This document shows, piece after piece, positions 55,962 to 64,000 of a stretch of 64,000 nt of DNA. Source of the stretch: Dipteris shenzhenensis (taxonomy: Eukaryota; Polypodiophyta; Polypodiopsida; Gleicheniales); the NCBI GenBank assembly GCA_047967505.1, contig CM106539.1; one strand, 5' to 3'. The notes below the pieces were generated by a model, which saw only the letters and a list, made by a program, of their open reading frames with translations, did no database searches and was not told the origin of the DNA. Positions within the stretch are counted from its first letter, which is position 1. The number at the start of each line of letters is the position of its first letter. The position numbers were made by a program, and so were the translations under genes.

Positions 55962-58900
55962 CTAAGGGATCTCTGGAACTAGGGCTAACATGCAAGTGGG
56001 GGGACTATACAGCCAGCAAATCCCTCGTGGAGTGAAGATGTAGAAAATACCTATAGGCCACGCCTTGTAGAAATGAGCACGCCTCTCAATAGTCACCCTA
56101 GAGCCTAGAGTCCCATGCTCCCAAGTGGACTGTAGAGTGTAAATGATATCATGCCATATGGCAACTAGGGTAGTTGCGGGTGGAGTCGAGTGCTCACCAA
56201 TCACAAGACTGTAGCGATCCACCCAAATGTTCCAAGTTGTGGTTCTGGCTACCACCTCCCAGACACTGTCCTCGTTATTAGGAGAAGGAGGAGCTAGATT
56301 GTCAAGGGGGACTATCTCATAGAGTGCGATCCTCTAGATGCTAACCCTATGATTCCAGATTCTGAGCTTGGATATTGTCATGATGCTATCAATCAATGAA
56401 GTACTGGCATTGAAGTGCCTCATAGGCTATAGCCAAAGATTCTGTCCGTGATCTTTCTATGGCCAAGGCCATCTTTGTCTCTTGTAGCCTTTCCTAAAGC
56501 GCTTTGCCCATTTCTATTGCCTTTAGGCTTGTGACTTTGACCACCCAACAATCTGCCTTTTCCTTCTCTAGCAAGGATTGAGCCTTTCAAACTCCCTCTG
56601 TCTATTATCCCTTTGTATGTGAGCTGCATGTACCTTGAAGGATTGTTGGTCAACTTACTCCTACTTTCGACAAGTCCATCTGAAGCCTCTTGCCTATTCG
56701 TGTGGTGTAGGAAAAGAAGGGCAACTTATCCACCTGCTCATCTAGGCTGCCCCTAGAGGGCCGTAACCACTCTCTCGGATCCCACTGGACCTCCCTCAGG
56801 GATCTACCATCCCATAGCCAAAGGTGCCATCTAGAGGCATCCTACTCTAAAATACTGGGAGGGTCAATGTGCCACTCCTTCCCCAAAAGGCCCACCACTC
56901 TGATCGTCTGCCAGTGTATCCCATCAAGACTCCCATCCATCTTGGGGTCACTCTGAGTGAGTGGCTGAAGTAGGCCCCCAGGTCCTACACAAAAGAAGCC
57001 GGGGTGCGTGCTATCGCACTGTATCAACATCCTCAAGGGAACACTAGTACGGGAAAACTGTCCCAACCATCTACTGTCTCTCCAAATATGAAGTCCTTCC
57101 CACCAAGACTCCAAAATGGCTAAGTCAATCTTGCCCATCCGTTGCCCTACCCCTTGTAGATGCACTAGGGCATCAAGCTTGCCTCTGTCTCCATAGATAG
57201 TCTGCTCCAATGGCCAAAGTACCCTACTAGACCACTATCCCACTGTGCCCAACCAATGTGAGTCTGTTGTCCGAGCATACGGCCCTCCTGATATCTGATC
57301 TCTAGGTGCCACAAAAGGGGCTAACATTCAAACTCCTCTTTGCATCCAGGCGGAGCACGGCTGAGAACCCCTGCCAACAGTCTCTACCATACCATGTGAA
57401 GACTCTCATCAGGGGGGAGCCCTTCCCCGTAAGGGGAGCCTCTGACAAGATCCATCGATGGGAAGGCTGCCAATGTCCCCTAGTGTGTGGGGTGTTCCTC
57501 AAAAGCCCTTTTATAAGAGGAGCTTCCAAGGCTCTACACTTGGGGTGAGGCCACGAACCACCAACTTGCCCAGAAGGGCTCTGCTCTGCATCTTTGGATC
57601 AATGACACCCAAGCCTCCCAGTGCCTGTGGCATGATCACTGCCTGCCAAGCTACTCGGGCCCTAGTGTTCCTCGTGCCATCTGAACCTACCCAAAGGAAG
57701 TTTCATAGCAACTATCAGAGCTGCAACCTCTATGAAAGCACCAGCAAGAGGTGATATACCAGGTCGTGGCAAGGACCTGGATTGCCACTAAGGCACGACC
57801 TGCTAAGGAGAGTTTGGTCAAGCTCCAATAGAGAAGCTTGCACCGAACACTCTCAAGGACCGGGACAATCTCCTGCTCTGATGTAATGTCAATACCCACC
57901 TGGCATTCAAGGTATCTCACTGTCTGGCCCTGTAGTATCTATCTGAAGCCAAAGTCACTCCCCCACTCCCAAATCTCCTGTGTCTTCTCAAATCCTATGA
58001 AGAAACCTATAGATTTCATCCAGTTGATCCGTGCCCCCGATGCCACACAATAAATAGCCAGGGTGCCTCTAACTTCTCTAGACTCATTGTGGTGCCCTCA
58101 ACATACAAGGCCGTATCGTTTGCAAACTCCGAGTCAAGTAGCTCTTCCTCTTGTCTGATTGGGAGCTTCAACCCTATGAGATCCACCACCTGTGATCTCA
58201 AATAGTAGCCCAATGCCTCTGCCACAAAGAAGAAGAGGAAGGGAGCAAGTGGGCAGCCCTGGCGGACTGAGCGAGAGAGAGGAAAGGCCTCGCTTGTGTG
58301 TCCTCCGATAAGCATCTAGCTAGAGCTCCTTGCATATAGTGCTAAAACTCCTCTGACCCATCTGTCTAAGAAACCCAATCTCCTCATAGTGCCCTGCAAG
58401 AAAGACCACTCCACCATGTCATAGGCCTTCTCAAAGTTCAAGAGAAGGATGACCAACGGTTGTGACTCCTCTCTGGACCAAATCCACTACCTCCCAGAAT
58501 GTGAAGATGTTGTCCAGGATGCTACGCTCCTAACCCAGTTTGTGTGTCATGGCTAATGTTGATAAGATGGGGCCGTAACTGCAAACTCAAGACCTTGGTG
58601 AGGATCTTATATGCAGTATCAAGTAGAGTAATTAGACTCCACTATCGGATGTCTAACCTAACTCCCCCTTTCGAGATCAAACAAATCCACCCCCTGCTCA
58701 AAGACTGAGGGAGAAGGCTTGTGTCGAAATTCTCCTGGCAAGCTAAACGAAAAGGGGTGGAGATAATCTCCCAGAAGTTCCCAAAGAAGGCCGAAGTCAA
58801 GCCATCCTCACCTAGGAACTTCTGGGTCGAGAGAGCCTTGAGGGCTTCCTAGAGCTCCTCATCTATGAAAGGCTCCTCAAGTCTGCTGCATAAGTCCTAT

Positions 58901-60252
58901 GAGACTACTAGCGAAACATGATCCCAAACTAGCTCTAGGGCCACAAGACCGATTGGGGTCATCCTCTCCGTCTGAAAGAGCTGGCTATAGAAACATGTGG
59001 TCATGTCCAGAATCTCCTACGGGTCAGTGTTCATGATGCCCTGCAAGTCCCGGAGACACTGTAGCTATGTGCTTGGCGATCGAGGCCTAGTGGTCTGAAA
59101 GAACTGCTTCATCATCTTGTCCCCCTGCTGCACCCATCGGGCCCAGGAGGAATGATAGGATAACTCAACCCGTTGCACCTCCATGTCCTGGAGCTCGAGA
59201 CAAGTGCTCTTGAATCTATCACTAAGCCACTGAGACACTAGGTCCTACTCCCTGAGCCTCTCAATGGAGGTGAGGTCTCTTCTCAAAGCCTGCTCTCGCT
59301 CCTAAAGGGTACTCCTTGGTTGAAGGGTGTGACCCCTCAGTGCTCCTTTGAATCGCATCGGCCACCCACGTAGCCTAGCCCTCACACAGTGCCATCTCTA
59401 ACTGCTCCCAAATCTCTGCCATGACCTGTTGAATCTACTCGTCCTATAGGAGGTCCTTTGGAATGCGGGCTCCCTTCTAGGGAAGACCTCGATGGGGCTG
59501 ATCCAAGTGAAGTACCACTGGAGAGTGGTATGACATCATGGTACCTACCAAAATCCCAGTAGATCCGCCTCGATGTAGTGCCCAATCCCCAACATAGAAA
59601 CAATCTAGTCTCTCTAGCAATCAATCGTGTCTCCTCTGTCCAAAGAAGAAAAGAAGGCTGCTAGGTGTCCTGCTAAAATCTGGCTCGCTCCACGGGTCTC
59701 TACCACTGATCATGAAAATAAACTACTCCCAGGTGCTACGCTCTGCTGCCTGGCATCTCAAAAAAAGAGGCTCCATCTTGCTTGTCTTCCCCAAACTCCA
59801 GGTTATTGAAGTCACCTCCCAACAATCCAAGAGTCTATATTCGGAAGACACTCTGACAGCCTCCTCCAAAAGGCCGGGCGGTGCTGTCTGCACGTTGGGG
59901 CATACACGTTCAGGATCTCGATACTTGACTCTCCCATCTAGACTCCCATCCAAATTGCCCGTCCTAGAATGAGCTCGCCTTGATCCTAGACCTCTAAAGC
60001 CAAAGTCTGTGAGACTAAGATGCAGACCCCTCCACTCCATCCTACCGCAGGGGACCACTCCTCTAGACCTCTCCCTAGGAGAAGGTGATGGCGTCGTCTG
60101 ATGTCTGAAGCTGAAAACATGTGCTCCTAAATCATAAGGTTCCATCCTACCACTGACCTGTGCAACTCTTGCCGGAGTATCAGGTACTGCGATTGGCTAC
60201 GAACACGGTCGTGGAGCCCGTATACATTCCAACTCACTATGGTCCAGCTCAT
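55962..60252 (-). pseudogene. LINE ORF2: endonuclease and reverse transcriptase, degenerate
   Basis: The start at 60252 gives MSWTIVSWNVYGLHDRVRSQ, the standard opening of plant L1 ORF2 endonuclease (S-W-N-x-x-G-L). Endonuclease pieces continue (EILNVYAPT, IDSWIVG). In RT, SVRQGCPLAPFLFFFVAEAL (about 58268) and LLDSEFANDTALYVEG (about 58137) are clear. The active site reads F-A-N-D where A-D-D is usual, so one catalytic Asp is lost. Downstream come YLECQVGIDI, a section matching the plus-strand LINE (57920-57687), and the tail TTTWNIWVDRYSLVIGEH (about 56235). The end is at 55962. Numerous stops and shifts. Confidence 0.88.
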
Positions 60253-60399
60253 GAGGATGGGGGAGTTAGGAACAAGACTCTCCTATGAGTAGGTGCCTAT
60301 CCTAGAAAGATTGCTTTGTGTGATTTTGCTGGGGGTTTAGAGGGCGAGTAGTCAGTATCTGTGCATCACCGTACTAGTGTGGATACCGGCTCAATACCA

Positions 60400-62112
60400 A
60401 TCTTTCGTGCCCACTTCATCATGGAGGCTTCCACCCCGAATAGCTCCGCACACTTCTGGACGGGAAGTGTGCTTGCTCCACCTTTGCCTCCAACAGCAAT
60501 CTGATATCTTTTGTCGTCAAACCGCACACCGGCTCCTCGCGCGTGAAGCTCAACTGAAAGTTCACCTCTGCATCATGGGCGTACCAAAGGTCTAGTCCAT
60601 GTGGCCCCATCCACTCATTCATTTTGAGTGTAATCTGATTCCCCAAAATAGCATCGAACACCTTCCCTCAGGATCCCCCCCCTAAACAGGCCTATTGCTG
60701 CGATGATGAGGAGGCAGAAGGGGGTGTCATCGTTCCCTTGCTAGCTGCTAGGGGTGTCGACACGGGAGAACCTGCTGCTGAAGTGAAGAGGAGGACAGCA
60801 GGAGAGGGAGCAGTGGGGACGTAGGGGATAGAGGGAGGGGGGCAGGTGGTGAGGATGACTATAGGAGGGGGGGCAGGGGGGAAGGGGATGGGGGAAACCC
60901 TGGAGGAGGAGGGGGAAGTGAAGAAGAAGAGGGGGAAGGGTCTGGGGGGGGAGGGGGAGGGGGAGGAGGGGGAGGAGGAGGGACAAGGACCACAGGCCCC
61001 CTGCTGGTTAGGCTCATCGGGGTTCTAGATCGTCGGCTCCTCTGCAACTGTCATCAGGCTAGCATCTGCAGCTTCTACCATCATCGTATTCGGAGCTCCT
61101 AAGGCTCGCTGTTGCTGCAAGGGTGGAATCAAAGGCTAAACCTCCGAAGCTGGAGGACCATCTAGATGGGCAGTGGCCCCTACCGCTAAAGGAGGTGGCT
61201 CTTGTTCTTCCTCCTTCAGAGCCTCTCGGTCAATCTTGTCCCTCTCTATGTGATTGGCCCTCTGCATGCGGTGCTTGTGGGCTTGCTTGCTTGGGTTCTT
61301 TTTCTTTTTAACTTGGGTCCAGTCCCCTTATGAGGGGGTAACCTAAGGGGTCTGAGACTCCTACTACTCCTGCCTAAGAGGATGCTAGGCCCGGGCCTAC
61401 TGACTCTGTCTACTTTGCGAAGGGGCAGAGGCGCACGAGGGAGGCCATGGGGGCAATCTTTGGTGAGGTGACCCATCTGTCTACACTCAAGACACTGGCC
61501 TAGTAACCCAGAAATCTCCACCCTCTAGCGAAGTGTGCCCCCTTCAAGGCTCTTCAGAAGGGTCAACTTTGGGAGGGACTCTGGGCCCTCAACCACCAAT
61601 CTGATCCTGGGGACTCCATCATCTGCTAAAACTAAGGCAACCAACTTTGGCGAGGGCTCGGGCACTATGCCAAATGCCTGACCAATGGAAGGGAGGATGG
61701 CTCAATACTCCTTGGGGAGCCTTGGGAAGTGAAGTGTAATCGGGAAATGTGGAACATGGTGTGTCTTATCCATGTCCTCCACTGTGAACCCGTGATACCA
61801 AGGAAAGAGGTAAACAAGATGTGGGCTGAGGAGGATGGGGCTCTCCTCCACAAGTGTCAAGGTAGTGTTGGGGGAGCTCAACTGGATGAGGAAAATGCCT
61901 CGGCCATAGTTGGTGACCTCTTGGATGTGGTCGCCTTCTAATGCCAAGCTCGCCTAGATCCACTCTTGCACCTATCTCCGTGTAGGCATGAGGCCCACAA
62001 TTCTGCCCACAAGCACCTTGTCCTGGAGGAAATGAACTGCCTGCTATACCTATTGCTTGTGAGTTGGGGAAAGAAGAACCTTAACCGCCATGGGATTCGA
62101 GGGTGCTACCAT
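60400..62112 (-). pseudogene. LINE ORF1 with DUF4283-like region, zinc knuckle and poly-Pro linker
   Basis: The likely start is at 62112 (MVAPSNPMAVKVLL). The N-terminal region (61960-61560) resembles the DUF4283 RNA-binding part of plant L1 ORF1, with GRGIFLIQLSSPNTTLTLVE and YLFPWYHGFTVEDMD. A knuckle CLECRQMGHLTKDC lies near 61490, then a basic Ser/Pro-rich part. About 61000-60860 encodes a run of Pro (VPPPPPPPPP type), followed by a C-terminal piece, ITLKMNEWMGPHGLDLWYAH, near 60620. The protein would coat LINE RNA and act in target-primed copying. Several stops. The end coordinate is approximate. Confidence 0.75.
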
Positions 62113-62129
62113 AGAGCCCCTCTGGCCAA

Positions 62130-62720
62130 ACCAAGGGTCACCACCAAGGTTTTCTTTCGCCTTAACAAGTGCAAATGCTCCCGCTGCAGGGAGGAAGAAG
62201 AAAAGGGAGAAAAATGTCAGAGGGGGAGGTGGAGACAAGGCAGAGTGAGGGGGGGTAAGGATGGAAGAGGAAGGAGGGAGGCAAGGAGGGCAGAAAGTAG
62301 AGAAGGAGGGGGGGAGGAGAAGGCAAGGAGGGAGAGAAGGCGAGGGCAAGAGGTGAAGAGGAGGCGGGAGAAGGAAGCCAGTGACAGGGGGAGGAGAGAA
62401 AGAGGTAGAAAAGGGGGAGGGGGGAGGAGGTAGGGGTAGCAAGAGGCAGTAGGAGGCAGAGAAGGTGGCAAGGTAGGTGGTAGAGGCAGCAAAAGGAGGC
62501 GAGGAGGGGCAACAGGGGAGGTGGAAGAAACAGCGGGGAGGGGAGGAGGAGGGGGAGCGGGGAGCGGGGAAGCAGTGAGGGGAGGTGAGGGGGGCAGTGT
62601 AGGGAGACGAGGCGGGGGGAGGTAGGGAGGGTAGTCGAGGGGAGACGAGGAGGGGGGGCAGAGAGGTAGCAGAGGAGGTAGAGGGAAGAGGTGGGGGTAG
62701 CAGGAGCAACGAGGTGATTC
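62130..62720 (-). repeat. pyrimidine-rich leader of the minus-strand LINE
   Basis: Almost pure G/A on the plus strand (C/T on the LINE strand) for about 0.55 kb. Long frames on either strand here are compositional. Confidence 0.82.
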
Positions 62721-62812
62721 AATGTTTTACCAAGTGGGTAAGGTCTCCTATGTCTTTAGATGACCCCTTCCAGCCCCTTCTTTCCTCACTATCTTCTTCC
62801 ACTTCTTCCATC

Positions 62813-62825
62813 TTAAACCATCTCT
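62813..62825. repeat. target-site duplication of the minus-strand LINE, right
   Basis: TTAAACCATCTCT, identical to 55784-55796. Confidence 0.93.
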
Positions 62826-64000
62826 TGGATGTGACCCACACATGTAGACTGTTAGTCAATTGAATACGAACCACCACCACCACCACCATATTATCTCCAG
62901 ATATTGTCTCGAGGCGAGCTTTTTATAAGCTCGCAACCTTTGGTGAGATTTTGAATTTAAAATTATAGGAAAATCCTTAATCAAGGCTAGCTTTTTGTAA
63001 GCTCACAACTTTTGATTAGCTTTTGGATTTTATAATTAAAGGAAAATTATAGGAAAATCCTTCTATGTGAGCATTTCCACTTTTATTGAAAATGACATGT
63101 TGACGTGTGTCTACCCACATAAAAAATTCATCTTGGTCTAATCAAGCATCCCATCAACTACTTCACATCAGCATGCACATTATCTTTGCATGGGGGTTTG
63201 CTCTCCTCCCATAAGTAGCTTTTAGATCAATGGTGAAAATTTGCATTCAATATGATATCACCAAGTTTATATCAGCAATATGATATGAAAAATTTACAAT
63301 GCAAAAGTTCAAATCTTCTCAAAATCCCCCAAAACTTACAATCATAAAGACTATTAAAGCCTCAAATATGGGTGCTGATTTGAGAGCATAACATTGGCAT
63401 GCCATGTGATTAAAACCTTGCCTTACATATAGATACATTGCAAAATTTGGGATCTTATTCTTTAAAAAAAAACTTACAACCACAAAAATTGACAAAGCCT
63501 CAAATATGGGTTGTGTAACATTTGATACATATTTGAGAGCATAATACTGATACAGTAGGTCTATTGGCAGATCATGTGATTGGAAACTCATCTTACATAT
63601 AAATACATTGTAAAAATTGGGATATTATTCTCAAAAATCCAAAAAATTTTACAATGAAAAACACCTATAGCCATCTTATGTCTTGAATCGAAAGGAAGAG
63701 GTCGAGAAATCACTCTCCCAAATGCAAGTCATTGCAATGATGAATAAAAAGAGTGACTTTCCTTGAGCTCCTCTTGCATGTTTTGAGCCACCAAGCATTT
63801 GTGGTGCCCAGATCTTTTGTAAGTCACAATGGGTATCTTAGCTTTTGGTGATATTGAAAAAGAAACTGGTGTTCCAAGTCCAGGACATAGAGTTTTGTAG
63901 GGTGGCGGGGTCTTGAAGATGTGAGAAGGAACATCCTTCTATGAGAAGGATGAAGGCACTGACTTCAATTTCCCTTCTAAGAGGTCTTTTGGGAATAGAA
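62826..64000. other. AT-rich non-coding end of the window with local repeats
   Basis: A CCA run lies at 62864-62886. A diverged direct repeat of about 70 bp lies at 62920-63062 (GCTTTTTRTAAGCTC, then TATAGGAAAATCCTT). A longer repeat follows at 63310-63660. No gene recognised. Confidence 0.6.
63310..63660. repeat. two diverged copies of a ~140-180-bp unit
   Basis: Both copies show AAAACTTACAA, then AAGCCTCAAATATGGG, ATTTGAGAGCATAA, CATGTGATT, CTTACATATA and TTGGGAT in the same order. The second copy has about 35 extra bases. Confidence 0.75.

Larger units (their letters stand above)
55797..62812 (-). mobile_element. plant L1-type LINE, minus strand, about full length
   Basis: 7,016 bp between perfect 13-bp target duplications. 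On the minus strand: a short 5' segment, a pyrimidine-rich leader, ORF1 (DUF4283-like region, CCHC knuckle, Pro-rich linker), ORF2 (AP endonuclease, RT, zf-RVT-like tail) and an interrupted A tail (55797-55829). It shares leader type, domain order and sequence with the plus-strand LINE (for example PVLESVRCKLLYWSLTKLSL against PVLESIKRKLIFWSSARLDL), so they are relatives within one family. Many stops; inactive. Confidence 0.93.

Noticed and set aside
57306-60028. Plus-strand open frames of 60 to 98 codons in the minus-strand LINE
   Set aside because: Antisense shadows of ORF2; no independent domain.
62050-62722. Frames of up to 219 codons on the minus strand and 155 on the plus strand
   Set aside because: They run through the G/A-rich (C/T-rich on the minus strand) leader of the minus-strand LINE; low-complexity artefact.

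Overview
The window reads as a plant nuclear genome, from a species with a large repeat-rich genome. A gymnosperm would fit, but the sequence does not fix the lineage. I found no bacterial features, no rRNA or tRNA genes, no CRISPR array and no host gene I can identify with confidence. Almost everything recognisable is a retrotransposon: a Ty3/gypsy chromovirus, several other Ty3/gypsy fragments with Tat/Athila-like primer sites, Ty1/copia elements, two plant L1-type LINEs and two non-autonomous LTR elements. Many are nested in one another, and most reading frames are broken by stops and frameshifts.

Layout: 1-10920 is a chromovirus (gag, protease, RT, RNase H, integrase, chromodomain, 3' LTR; the 5' end lies outside the window). 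A LINE (1734-7987) has inserted into its RT active-site region with a 13-bp target duplication. 10921-17617 is mostly non-coding, with several tandem repeats and one possible terminal exon. 17618-25430 is a degraded gypsy element (LTR, tRNA-Asp-like primer site, GC-rich minisatellite, gag, protease, RT, RNase H, integrase). Its integrase is interrupted by the 3' end of a copia element (23669-24301). 25431-32440 holds gypsy protease remnants, a second minisatellite of the same motif, and a coiled-coil ORF split by a 2.4-kb non-autonomous LTR element (29111-31553). 32460-37233 is minus-strand gypsy debris carrying a 2.6-kb LTR element with an intact Gag-only ORF (33739-36367).

39095-52089 is a minus-strand copia element with 147-bp LTRs. 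A second minus-strand copia element (44009-51186, 257-bp LTRs) is inserted in its leader. 52095-55796 is non-coding DNA plus an unrecognised degenerate coding stretch. 55797-62812 is a nearly complete minus-strand LINE with 13-bp target duplications. The window ends in AT-rich DNA with local repeats.

Functionally, the only complete long reading frame I would call real is the Gag of the small LTR element at 34890-35711. That element and the one at 29111-31553 must borrow reverse transcriptase and integrase from copia relatives. Exact target-site duplications were found for five insertions (outer copia TACTA, inner copia AGATG, Gag-only element GGACT, non-coding element AATCC, minus-strand LINE 13 bp). 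A near-exact one was found for the plus-strand LINE. Together they give the order of insertion without any database search. All identities and repeat counts here were made by eye.
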